Below, piece after piece: positions 5,563 through 13,124 of a stretch of 14,580 bases of DNA (positions are counted from its first letter, which is position 1; the number at the start of each line of letters is the position of its first letter). The translations under genes were made by a program, and so were the position numbers. Origin of the DNA: Patescibacteria group bacterium (lineage in GTDB: Bacteria; Patescibacteriota; Minisyncoccia; Phycocordibacterales; XYD1-FULL-46-19); the NCBI GenBank assembly GCA_030916795.1, contig JAUPVZ010000042.1:1-14580 (forward strand), read 5' to 3'. A model generated the notes under the pieces. The model was not told where the DNA came from, searched no databases, and saw nothing but the letters and a program-made list of their open reading frames with translations.

Positions 5563-8478
5563 ATGAAATATTCGTCACCACTAAAGCAGGCCTCATTAAT
5601 TCTCGGTTCAGTTGCTATTGTCTTTTTGGCTTCAGGGGTGGCCTATGCGGCTTGGTCGGACCCACAATGTAATCCGACTGATCCGGCTGGTCCTGGTCCT
5701 TGTAATACAGCAACGCCGATCAATGTGAGTGGGACGGCGCAAAACAAAGAGGGTTTTCTGGGGTTGGGGGTTGCTCCTGAAAGACGGCTCCATGTAAATG
5801 GCACGATTGGTATCTCCAATCGAAATTTTCTCGATCTGGGTCTAGGGGTAAAAAGTAGGGATATTCCTGAAATAGGAAAGCTGCACTATGTTACCTCAGC
5901 GTCAACAACACCAAATAATCGTCAGGCACTAAAGATTTTTGGTGGCCGTATTAATACTACTGATCCTAATGACCCTCGTGGCCGACGTTTGATTGAGCTT
6001 TTTGATGATGTAAATGTTTTTGGAACAATTAGTACCTGTACTGGCCCTGGTAGCTGTAGCCCAGTAACTGGCGGCGGGGATAGTCTATGGCAAAGAATAG
6101 GTACGACAAACAATATAAGTAATAAATTAGATGGAAATGTGGGAATAGGCACAACTACCCCAAACTATAAATTAACAGTAAACGGTATTATATCGGCCAG
6201 TGGTCTACTGATGAGTCGAAATGATTCTCCAAGTTTGGTTTTATTTGATACTAATAATTCTAGTGTTAATGCTCGGATCCAAGTTGAAGATAACCTTCTT
6301 AGCTTTAATCGAGTAAGTTCTCGCAATAGTATTGCCGCTACTCCATTATCAATCAATCTAAATTCTGGCAATGTGGGTGTTGGAACGGTGGTTGACCCAA
6401 CACTATTTAAATTACAGGTTTACGGTAGTGTGGGACCTCATCTCGATAATAAGTATAACCTCGGTAGTCCGACTCGCCGTTGGGCCAATCTTTATGCTTC
6501 TAATATTTACAAATGTTCGGGTCCTAATGAGGATGATTGTATTGAAGTTACAAATAATACCGGAGGCGATTCTAAATGGGCATCTTCGACCAACCAAGCG
6601 AATATTTATAATAAAAACTTAACTGGCAATGTTGGCGTTGGTACGGCCAACCCCCAGACAAAATTTCACATTAAAACGGGGATTGTTAATATCCTCTTTA
6701 GTAACGGTGGTGCCGATGGTACCGACGCTATAATTGCTGCCAATAAAGATGGTGGTTCTAGTGCGTCACTCACCTTTTTGTCTAATCGGTATAAGTTTGG
6801 AGCGAACGGAGAAATGTTAATGATTGCTCCCGGTGGTAACGTGGGTATTGGTAATATGGCTCCTACGAGTAGGTTGCAGGTAAATGGTACCACTCGTGTC
6901 GATGGATCACTGACGGCCTTTGGTACTTTACTTTCTAGTGGCCAGATTATTGGGGAAAATGCTGCCCCAAGTATTTTGTTAAATCAAAACGATCAAACAG
7001 ACAAAAACGTTCGTATGAATGTCCAGGATTCTATTTTTAGAATTTCTAAAGTTACTTCACCGGCCGGCACTAACCCAGGCAACTCGATTATTAGCAGTCC
7101 TTTCATTATAGATTTGGTAAATGATCGTGTTGGCATAGGGGCAGCTTCTCCGGCTACCAAGTTACAAGTGAACGGTACAATTGGTGTTGATGGTAATAAT
7201 ATTTCTGCGTCCGAATTAGGACGGCTTCAATTTGGTGCCTTTAATTTGGAAGGTAAAGATGTTGGCTATATTAGATACAAAAATACTAGTCCTCAATCTC
7301 TTGATGTATACGGTGGTGTAGTGGTGGCCGAAGGTGTGCCGATGCAACCAAGACTTATAAGGTTGTTTGATGATGTAAATATTGCGGGCAAATTGACCGT
7401 AAATAGGATTTGTACAACTGGTGGCGTTTGTTTTGACACCTCTTCTGTAGGCGGTGGTCCATGGGCAACGTCAGGTAATAATATATATAATACCAATACT
7501 GGTACTGTCGGTATTGGTGTCAGCACAGTAGAGACTGGCTATAAAACAGAAGTCGCTGGTGCCCTGCTAGTTGGTGCTAAAAATTCTAACGGTGGTCGGA
7601 TTGCTTTTCGGAGGAGTAGTAGTGAGGATCCTACTGATGCTGATACCGGCTGGTCCACTGGCAGTTATGGATATGCTGTGGGCTCTGCTACTGAGGTGCT
7701 GGCCTATAACGGCAGTGGCGGCGGTATATTTACATGGCAGACCAATGGTAACAATGGAGTAAAAGAGCGTATGCGTCTTACTGACTTAGGTCTGACGATT
7801 GGTGATCCGACAGTAGGCACAGCGGCAGCAGATGCAATCTTAAATCTAAAACCCGGCAGTAACCAATATCGAATTCTGGGTAATAAAGGTAATACTGGTG
7901 GGTTAGAATTATGGGCCCATGATTTGCCGACAGGTGGTACGCCCGGGGTATTGAGAAAAGTTATGACTGTGTTTGGCTATGGCAATAACGGTGCTGGATA
8001 TGTAGAAGTAGAGGGGACAGTAAAAATAAAAGGGGGTGAACCGGGTCTCTCTAAAGTCTTAACTTCCGATGCTAGTGGTGGCGCAACTTGGAAAGATAAT
8101 AAGGTCTACTACGATGCCATCACTTGTTGGTGGGACGGGGCTCGTAATGGTCTTGAATGTGGGGTGAAGACGGAAGGGGGCAAGTTTTTTCGAGATGATG
8201 CTCCAACTAATACTACTTGGGAGGGCCAGCTTAATTGTAATAATGAAAGAGGTTGTGTGCTTAAATGTCCGAGGATTGTTGATACTCAGAGTGTTCCTTT
8301 TGAGGCAGTTGTGGGTGGGGTAAATTGTAAAGGCGGGACTGCTCCATCTGTATCTATGCCTGTATTGGATGTTTATAACGGTAAGATATATTCGATCGGG
8401 TGGAAAGGTAATTGTGGGGCCGCAGGAGCGAAAGATATTGAAGTAATGTCTTTGGGATGTAAGCCAAGGTCATACTAA
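5563..8478 (+). CDS. Large secreted surface protein with GNVGIGT repeats and a Cys-rich C-terminus
   Basis: A 971-residue protein. A signal peptide is visible (MKYSSPLKQ, hydrophobic core, cleavage near VAYA-A at ~29). A short Cys-containing stretch (DPQCNP...GPCNTATPI) follows. The body carries at least seven copies of a motif of the type GNVGIGTxxPxxKLxVNG, starting near residues 63, 191, 269, 355, 425, 521 and 647, with a weaker copy near 744. They are separated by variable segments, several of which begin with a W..-NIYN-type lead-in. The C-terminal ~125 residues (from ~847) form a separate domain with eight Cys, probably disulfide-bonded. The repeat is known from phage tail-fibre-like and bacterial surface proteins and suggests an elongated beta-rich fibre. 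No S74 chaperone domain or LPxTG/PEP-CTERM anchor is seen. A strong terminator follows. Role in attachment is inferred. Confidence 0.88.
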   Translation: MKYSSPLKQASLILGSVAIVFLASGVAYAAWSDPQCNPTDPAGPGPCNTATPINVSGTAQNKEGFLGLGVAPERRLHVNGTIGISNRNFLDLGLGVKSRDIPEIGKLHYVTSASTTPNNRQALKIFGGRINTTDPNDPRGRRLIELFDDVNVFGTISTCTGPGSCSPVTGGGDSLWQRIGTTNNISNKLDGNVGIGTTTPNYKLTVNGIISASGLLMSRNDSPSLVLFDTNNSSVNARIQVEDNLLSFNRVSSRNSIAATPLSINLNSGNVGVGTVVDPTLFKLQVYGSVGPHLDNKYNLGSPTRRWANLYASNIYKCSGPNEDDCIEVTNNTGGDSKWASSTNQANIYNKNLTGNVGVGTANPQTKFHIKTGIVNILFSNGGADGTDAIIAANKDGGSSASLTFLSNRYKFGANGEMLMIAPGGNVGIGNMAPTSRLQVNGTTRVDGSLTAFGTLLSSGQIIGENAAPSILLNQNDQTDKNVRMNVQDSIFRISKVTSPAGTNPGNSIISSPFIIDLVNDRVGIGAASPATKLQVNGTIGVDGNNISASELGRLQFGAFNLEGKDVGYIRYKNTSPQSLDVYGGVVVAEGVPMQPRLIRLFDDVNIAGKLTVNRICTTGGVCFDTSSVGGGPWATSGNNIYNTNTGTVGIGVSTVETGYKTEVAGALLVGAKNSNGGRIAFRRSSSEDPTDADTGWSTGSYGYAVGSATEVLAYNGSGGGIFTWQTNGNNGVKERMRLTDLGLTIGDPTVGTAAADAILNLKPGSNQYRILGNKGNTGGLELWAHDLPTGGTPGVLRKVMTVFGYGNNGAGYVEVEGTVKIKGGEPGLSKVLTSDASGGATWKDNKVYYDAITCWWDGARNGLECGVKTEGGKFFRDDAPTNTTWEGQLNCNNERGCVLKCPRIVDTQSVPFEAVVGGVNCKGGTAPSVSMPVLDVYNGKIYSIGWKGNCGAAGAKDIEVMSLGCKPRSY

Positions 8479-8501
8479 AATATTCTACTAAAAGTTTTTT
8501 A

Positions 8502-8534
8502 CCAAAAATCCCCGCCTGTCGCGGGGATTTTTGG
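8502..8534. terminator. Strong terminator after the surface protein
   Basis: A perfect 14-base stem, CCAAAAATCCCCGC (8502-8515) and GCGGGGATTTTTGG (8521-8534), with a five-base loop. The T-run lies within the right arm. It ends the 5200-8478 unit just ahead of the next promoter. Confidence 0.88.
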
Positions 8535-8543
8535 TGAAGTATT

Positions 8544-8552
8544 TGTTATAAT
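8544..8552 (+). promoter_or_regulatory. Extended -10 promoter giving a probably leaderless mRNA
   Basis: TGTTATAAT: TGn plus a perfect TATAAT (8547-8552). The ATG at 8561 is only eight bases past the hexamer, so transcription would start on or one or two bases before the start codon. There is no room for a Shine-Dalgarno. Confidence 0.6.
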
Positions 8553-8560
8553 TATTTCTA

Positions 8561-10186
8561 ATGTTTATTGACTCCTCGATTTTAAAAGAACTTTTACTGG
8601 CCGCTCGTATTGCCTCTCGCGCCGAGCTAGATGTATTGGCAGAGGAAGCCAAAGCCAAAGGTGTTTCTTTGTCAGAAATAGTTTTGGCCCAGGGTTTGAT
8701 TGGTGGTGATGACTTGCGCCGACTCGAGGCCAGAGCATCTGGCGTACCTTTTCTTGGGCAGTGGGAAGACAAAATCCCTTATGAAGTGTTGGCCAAGATC
8801 CCCGAGCCAGTCGCCCGAGCGCATAATATTATTGCGGTCAGAGAAACTGATGATGGCTTAGAAGTGATCGGGCTAAAATTGGGTGATATTCTCGATGCTA
8901 AAAAAGTTTTAAATACTGAACAAAAAATATTACCTCGCCTCGCTCCAGAATCTCTCGTGCGAAAACTTTTGCTATTTTATCAACGCGAGCGAGGGAGCCG
9001 TTTTGGGCAGACCTTGAGAGATTTGGGTACAAAATTATCAACCGAAAAAAGCGAACGAGACTTGGGAAATATTGCGGACCTGCTTTTCCGCGATGCCAGC
9101 ACCGCCGGGGCCAGACGGATAATGATCGAGGTTACCCCTAGCGAGACAGCGGTCAGGTACCGCATTGGTCACAAGTTGTACGAGGCCATGACCACCAACC
9201 CACATATTGGTAACCGGCTAGTAGAGTCGGCGGGGTTTCCAGATTTGTTTACTAAATATGATTTCGCGCCAGTGGGGCAATTTGCGACGCCCTTGTCTAA
9301 ACGGGCACTGTTTAACCAACGGGCTGGTGTGCTCTCAGAGCTTGGTTTATGGGGCGAAAATTTGGACGCCGTGGAGAGGGTGATAGAAGACGGGGGGCTG
9401 GTGGTCGTGGGTAGTAGTGATTTGTCTTATAATAAAGAATTTTTTTATAACCTCGCGCGCGAGGCGGTAAGGAGTGGAAAAAATGTTTTATCGATTGAAA
9501 AAAAGCTAGAGCAATATCTTTTTCATGTTGAACAAGTTGAGTCGGGTAAAAAGCCGGTGGCGGATATTTTGCGCCAGCTATTACCATATGATTTTGATAC
9601 GATTTTTGTTGAAGAAATAGATTCACCCCAGACACTCGCCTTGCTCGCGGGGGTAGCGGGACGAGGCGCTACAGTAGTGGTGGGCCTAGTCGCCGAAAGC
9701 CTAGTGGATATTGTTGCTAAAACAGAAAAATTATTACCCGATCGATATATTTTATCGGCGGTGTCAAAAATATTTATTAGAATCGAACCCCTGGCAGCGC
9801 TCGTCGGGCCGGTGGTGGCAGGCAAACTAGAACCAGATGAGCTGAAAGACCTGAGGGGCTATGTTGATCTCGAAAAAATAAAAGAACAGCTGGTCTTGGC
9901 GGGACTTGTCGATAATAATTTTGACTTTCTGACGGCTAATTTTAAGGTAAAAAAGCAAGGTTTAGATTTACCACTCAAGGATCGTCGGTATATTTATGCC
10001 ACCGAGGGATTGGTGGTTGACAAATTGGTGGCCAAAGCGATTGGTGATGGTCAAAAGCCCCAAGAGATCATAAATTTAGCCAAAAATAATAGCTTTTTGA
10101 AGTTAAGTGAGGATATTTTTGTTTTAGCTCTACAGGGCAAGATTGACCTCAATGAGGCGATTGCCAAACTTCGTCGTTTGAAATAA
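8561..10186 (+). CDS. GspE/PilB-like protein with a degenerate ATP-binding site
   Basis: A 541-residue relative of the type II secretion/type IV pilus assembly ATPases. The N-terminal ~140 residues match the GspE/MshE N-domain (LLAARIASRAELDVLAEEAKAK; LVLAQGLIGGDDLRRLEA). A middle domain follows (~165-270, NIADLLFRDASTAGARRIMIEV, where active members read LL..Ai...ASDIHIEP). The ATPase-like region spans ~275-420. The Walker A position reads GSSDLSYNK (284-292) instead of GPTGSGKT, so the P-loop is lost. A Walker B-like FDTIFVEEID (345-354) remains, but the His box is not recognisable. About 120 extra residues follow with no zinc-binding Cys motif. It is probably a non-catalytic paralogue, perhaps structural or regulatory for the pilus machinery. 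The frame is intact over its full length, so I do not call it a pseudogene. Candidate leaderless mRNA; 21 bases ahead of tpiA. Confidence 0.75.
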   Translation: MFIDSSILKELLLAARIASRAELDVLAEEAKAKGVSLSEIVLAQGLIGGDDLRRLEARASGVPFLGQWEDKIPYEVLAKIPEPVARAHNIIAVRETDDGLEVIGLKLGDILDAKKVLNTEQKILPRLAPESLVRKLLLFYQRERGSRFGQTLRDLGTKLSTEKSERDLGNIADLLFRDASTAGARRIMIEVTPSETAVRYRIGHKLYEAMTTNPHIGNRLVESAGFPDLFTKYDFAPVGQFATPLSKRALFNQRAGVLSELGLWGENLDAVERVIEDGGLVVVGSSDLSYNKEFFYNLAREAVRSGKNVLSIEKKLEQYLFHVEQVESGKKPVADILRQLLPYDFDTIFVEEIDSPQTLALLAGVAGRGATVVVGLVAESLVDIVAKTEKLLPDRYILSAVSKIFIRIEPLAALVGPVVAGKLEPDELKDLRGYVDLEKIKEQLVLAGLVDNNFDFLTANFKVKKQGLDLPLKDRRYIYATEGLVVDKLVAKAIGDGQKPQEIINLAKNNSFLKLSEDIFVLALQGKIDLNEAIAKLRRLK

Positions 10187-10192
10187 ACACTG

Positions 10193-10201
10193 TGATATAA
10201 T
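10193..10201 (+). promoter_or_regulatory. Extended -10 promoter of tpiA-pgk, probably leaderless
   Basis: TGATATAAT: TGn plus a perfect TATAAT (10196-10201). Six bases separate the hexamer from the ATG at 10208, so the start site would fall on the A of ATG. It lies in the short gap after the PilB-like gene, giving tpiA-pgk their own promoter. Confidence 0.6.
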
Positions 10202-10207
10202 CTGGCT

Positions 10208-10981
10208 ATGAAATCTAAGTCTATTTTTGTAGTGGCTAATTGGAAAATGAATCCCGAAACTCCGCGGGAGGCCAAAGCCCTAGCGGGGCAGGTTAAGAGG
10301 ATGTCTGGTGGTTTAACCAAAGTAAAGACAATTATTTGTCCGCCGAATATCTATTTACCTCTACTGGTGCCCCCGCGACCATCTAAAAAGCTTTTTTGGG
10401 GAGTGCAGGACGGTGAGGTAGAAAACAAGGGGTCATATACCGGAGGGGTGTCTCTGGCGATGGGTAGAAACAGTGGTGCTAGTTATTGTATTGTTGGTCA
10501 TGCCGAAAGACGGGCCAAGGGGGAGACAGACAAAATAATTAGAGAAAAAATCCAAACCGCTTTGCGGCTGGGGCTCAAGCCAATAGTCTGTATTGGCGAA
10601 GATAAACGTGATAATCATGGTGAATATTTAGAAGTTTTGCGCCGACAGATTGGCAATTGTCTGGGCGATTTGAAAAAAAATTATTATGCAGACATTATGA
10701 TTGCTTATGAGCCGGTGTGGGCGATAGGTGGTGGGGCGGGTCTTGCCGACAATCCTGAAAACTTTTTGCACAATGCGCTGTTTATCAGAAAAATATTCGC
10801 TAGTATGGCAGGCAATGAGACGGCGTTGTCTTTGCCGGTGTTGTATGGTGGTTCGGTAAATCCCAAAAATGCCCAAGATTTTATTAAAGAAGGTAGGGCG
10901 GATGGACTATTGGTGGGCCGAGAGTCGCTGGTACCGGAACATTTTAAACAAATCTTACAAATAGCTGATAAAACAAAATAA
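10208..10981 (+). CDS. tpiA: Triosephosphate isomerase
   Basis: Interconverts dihydroxyacetone phosphate and glyceraldehyde 3-phosphate in glycolysis; cytoplasmic TIM barrel. The 257-residue length is normal. The active site is complete: Asn11 and Lys13 in ANWKMN, His98 in GHAERR, Glu168 in AYEPVWAIGGG, and the phosphate-gripping YGGSVNP (213-219) and LLVGRESL. It departs from the usual signatures at several nearly invariant places: GHAERR for GHSERR (Ala99), AIGGG for AIGTG in the flexible loop 6, and TGGVS for TGEVS around residue 79. The catalytic residues remain, so activity is expected but may be altered. Two bases separate its stop from the pgk start, so they form an operon. No Shine-Dalgarno; likely translated from a leaderless transcript. 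Confidence 0.95.
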   Translation: MKSKSIFVVANWKMNPETPREAKALAGQVKRMSGGLTKVKTIICPPNIYLPLLVPPRPSKKLFWGVQDGEVENKGSYTGGVSLAMGRNSGASYCIVGHAERRAKGETDKIIREKIQTALRLGLKPIVCIGEDKRDNHGEYLEVLRRQIGNCLGDLKKNYYADIMIAYEPVWAIGGGAGLADNPENFLHNALFIRKIFASMAGNETALSLPVLYGGSVNPKNAQDFIKEGRADGLLVGRESLVPEHFKQILQIADKTK

Positions 10982-10983
10982 TT

Positions 10984-12111
10984 ATGCCCAAGTTGCCATT
11001 TAAAACGCTTAAAGATTTAAAAATTAAGGACCTAAAAGGCAAGAGGGTCTTGGTGCGAGCTGATTTTAATGTTCCGATTGAAAAAGGTCGGGTGGTAGAT
11101 GACAGTCGTTTGCGGCTGGCTATACCAACCCTAGAGTATCTCACTAGCCGGGGCGCCAAAGTTTTGGTCTTGGCTCATTTAGGCAGAGAGGGGGGTGAGA
11201 GTTTGGCGCCGGTCGCCAAAGCTTTGGGGCAATATATAAAGGTAGAATTTTCCAAAACTCTTTTTGCAGACAATCAGTTTAAAGATATGACTAATGGCCA
11301 GCTGATATTGTTAGAAAATATCCGGCAATACAAAGAAGAGGAGCAAAATGATGAAACTTTTGCTAAACGTTTAGCCGGTTTGGCGGATATTTATATAAAC
11401 GAAGCCTTTTCGGCGTCACATCGTGCTCATGCCTCGATTGTAGGCGTACCCAAGTATATTCCTAGCTATGCTGGGTTGTCGTTTGCCAAAGAATATGAGC
11501 AACTAGCCAAAGCTTTTGCGCCGGCCCACCCCTTTGTCCTTATTTTAGGTGGGGCCAAGTTTGAAACCAAATTGCCGGTAATCAAAAAATTATTACCCAA
11601 GGCCGATACCGTCTTTGTCGGTGGGGCACTAGCCCATCTCTTGTGGCGCAAAATGGGGTTTGAGATTGGTAAATCTTTGGTTGATGAAGGGGTGAAGGGG
11701 TTGGTGGATATTCTAAAAGACAAAAAAGTGCTACTACCTATTGATGTAGTGGTCAAAACCAAAGATTCGCGCCAAATAAAAAAGCCTGACAATATTAGAA
11801 AGCAGGATAATATCCAAGATGCGGGGCCTGACACAATAAATTTAATTAGCGACAAAATTGAAAGAGCCAAATTTATTTTATGGAATGGCCCATTAGGTAA
11901 TTGTGAAAAGAATTTTACCAAGGGGACAGAAGCGGTGGCTCTAGCGGTGGCCAAGAGTAAAGCTTATTCAGTAGTTGGGGGTGGCGACACGGTGGTGGCT
12001 ATCGAACGGGCCCATTTGAGTAAGGATTTTAATTATTTGTCGATGTCGGGCGGAGCGATGCTCGAGTTTATTGCCAAAGGGACCCTGCCGGGGGTAGAGG
12101 CCCTTCGCTAA
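10984..12111 (+). CDS. pgk: Phosphoglycerate kinase
   Basis: Transfers phosphate from 1,3-bisphosphoglycerate to ADP, the first ATP-forming step of lower glycolysis. The conserved pieces occur in order: VLVRADFNVP (substrate binding), LAHLGR, ILLENIR, YINEAFSASHRAHAS, ILGGAKFETKL (nucleotide site), LWNGPLG, GGGDTVVAIE, and the C-terminal SMSGGAMLEFIAKGTLPGVEAL. At 375 residues it is slightly shorter than the usual 390-400. The region around 255-290 is Lys/Asp/Asn-rich with little hydrophobic content (KTKDSRQIKKPDNIRKQDNIQD) and looks like a variable surface loop. The gene begins two bases after tpiA without a Shine-Dalgarno and is probably translated by coupling. It ends 15 bases from the convergent regulator gene. 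A T7 run follows, but no clear hairpin precedes it. Identification is secure. Confidence 0.96.
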   Translation: MPKLPFKTLKDLKIKDLKGKRVLVRADFNVPIEKGRVVDDSRLRLAIPTLEYLTSRGAKVLVLAHLGREGGESLAPVAKALGQYIKVEFSKTLFADNQFKDMTNGQLILLENIRQYKEEEQNDETFAKRLAGLADIYINEAFSASHRAHASIVGVPKYIPSYAGLSFAKEYEQLAKAFAPAHPFVLILGGAKFETKLPVIKKLLPKADTVFVGGALAHLLWRKMGFEIGKSLVDEGVKGLVDILKDKKVLLPIDVVVKTKDSRQIKKPDNIRKQDNIQDAGPDTINLISDKIERAKFILWNGPLGNCEKNFTKGTEAVALAVAKSKAYSVVGGGDTVVAIERAHLSKDFNYLSMSGGAMLEFIAKGTLPGVEALR

Positions 12112-12126
12112 TATTTTTTTGGGTTT

Positions 12127-12957
12127 TCACTGCGGACCAATAACGTCGGCCACTTTTTTGTTTTGATCAACTCGCCGCCCAGCGAGTTTGGCTAGGTCAA
12201 ACATTGCCTTCAATATACCTACTACGTTTTTATTTTTAATGACTACGGCCGAAAGTTCGCGCCAATCCAAAATAAGGAGAGTGTTGCCATAGAAGATAAG
12301 CTCGGCGTTAAAATCTAGAGTCCCTTTCGGGACATAAGTGGTGATAGCTAATCTTTCGCCGAAGGTGCGGAGTATTTCGGCTGGAGGTATGTTTTCGGTG
12401 CGTAAAATGCGGACGTATTGTTCGACAAAGTCTTCTGCTAAAATCGCCTCGATAATGATACCTCGGTTTTTAAATGATTCATTTATATTCGCAATTATTT
12501 TGCTAGGGGCGTTTTTAATAACGCTGGCGATTGATTCATTGGGTTGGATACCAAAAAGCCTGGTACCCCGGGGTAAATAGGCGAGCTCGGCGTAAATAGT
12601 GCCGAGTTTTTTCTGGCCCCGGTACAGCTTGTATTCGGTGTCTTGAGAGGCAATAATACCCAGTTCTTTTTCATGAGGGTCGGGAGTCGTTCGGTGGCGC
12701 TCGGCCAAAGCAAAGAGCTTTTCCTGGATTTGTTTTTCGGGGGCAAGTTGCCAATACCAGCGTTTACCCCGGCGGGATTTAATCACGAGGCCGCGTTCGT
12801 GGAGGCGGTCGAGTAGGGAATAGAGGGTGGTGCGTTTTAGGCGAGTAGTGCGGGCAATGGCGGTAATTAATAGAGCGTCCTCACCTAAAAGGCCAGAGAG
12901 GAGATGGTTTTCCCGGGAGCTCAAGCCTAATAATTTTATTTCTTCATCGTTAAACAT
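12127..12957 (-). CDS. TrmB-type transcriptional regulator
   Basis: A 276-residue protein with an N-terminal winged helix-turn-helix at about 14-72 (LLITAIARTTRLKRTTLYSLLDRLHERGLV, then a basic wing SRRGKRWYW). The second domain, from about 108 on, is of the TrmB C-terminal type (KLYRGQKKLGTIYAELAYLPRGTRLFGI), related to the phospholipase D fold but without HKD motifs. TrmB proteins are known mainly from archaea as sugar-responsive regulators, and small TrmB-like proteins are widespread in other groups. The ligand here is unknown. Its own promoter is covered by a long palindrome reaching the start codon, which suggests autoregulation. It is divergent from the radical SAM cassette and convergent with pgk, so either could be its target, but no second palindrome copy was noticed in the window. 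No Shine-Dalgarno. Confidence 0.85.
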   Translation of the reverse strand: MFNDEEIKLLGLSSRENHLLSGLLGEDALLITAIARTTRLKRTTLYSLLDRLHERGLVIKSRRGKRWYWQLAPEKQIQEKLFALAERHRTTPDPHEKELGIIASQDTEYKLYRGQKKLGTIYAELAYLPRGTRLFGIQPNESIASVIKNAPSKIIANINESFKNRGIIIEAILAEDFVEQYVRILRTENIPPAEILRTFGERLAITTYVPKGTLDFNAELIFYGNTLLILDWRELSAVVIKNKNVVGILKAMFDLAKLAGRRVDQNKKVADVIGPQ

Positions 12958-12991
12958 ATTATAAGTGACGTTATTTTCGTCACTTATAATA
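12957..12991. promoter_or_regulatory. Operator-like palindrome at the regulator promoter
   Basis: Perfect 14-base arms TATTATAAGTGACG (12957-12970) and CGTCACTTATAATA (12978-12991) flank a seven-base A/T spacer. It covers the -10 box and the expected start site of the regulator and touches its ATG. Size and symmetry fit a dimeric helix-turn-helix protein, most simply the regulator itself. No T-run suggesting termination. Confidence 0.7.
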
Positions 12992-13014
12992 TCCTTTGTA
13001 GGCTTATTTGTAAA
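12986..13014 (-). promoter_or_regulatory. Promoter of the TrmB-type regulator
   Basis: On the minus strand TTTACA (13009-13014) and TATTAT (12986-12991) are separated by exactly 17 bases. Transcription would start near 12979, inside the palindrome and about 22 bases before the ATG. Confidence 0.65.
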
Positions 13015-13047
13015 GGTTTTTGGCCGAATGCTCTATTTTAAGCTTTA

Positions 13048-13076
13048 TTTCAAATATTGACCGCGCAATTTATTTA
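13048..13076 (+). promoter_or_regulatory. Weak candidate promoter of the radical SAM cassette
   Basis: TTTCAA (13048-13053) and TATTTA (13071-13076) are 17 bases apart in an AT-rich stretch. The start would be near 13083, about 42 bases before the ATG. The match is modest and this is the best I can see in the 167-base gap. Confidence 0.25.
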
Positions 13077-13111
13077 TGATGCTTTTAGACGATCTTTACA
13101 CTCACAACCTT

Positions 13112-13116
13112 GGAGG
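13112..13116 (+). promoter_or_regulatory. Shine-Dalgarno deciding the radical SAM start
   Basis: GGAGG lies eight bases before the ATG at 13125. It makes that ATG, not the in-frame TTG at 13110 which overlaps the GGAGG itself, the likely start. Most other genes in the window have no such site. Confidence 0.75.
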
Positions 13117-13124
13117 CTGAGGAT

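Noticed and set aside
6121..7530. CRISPR array or tandem DNA repeat in the large surface gene
   Set aside because: The recurring pieces are imperfect, unevenly spaced and in frame: protein motif repeats, not a DNA array.
9312..9825. Two minus-strand ORFs of about 100 codons inside the PilB-like gene
   Set aside because: Low-complexity, Pro/His- or Thr-rich translations in the shadow of a long plus-strand gene.
8561..10186. Pseudogene call for the PilB-like gene
   Set aside because: The P-loop is lost but the frame is open for 541 codons with a good promoter, so a maintained non-catalytic protein is more likely.
12112..12126. Terminator between the convergent pgk and regulator genes
   Set aside because: There is a run of seven T but no hairpin in front of it on either strand.
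13110..13124. TTG start of the radical SAM gene, five codons upstream
   Set aside because: The TTG overlaps the GGAGG ribosome site that is ideally spaced for the ATG at 13125.
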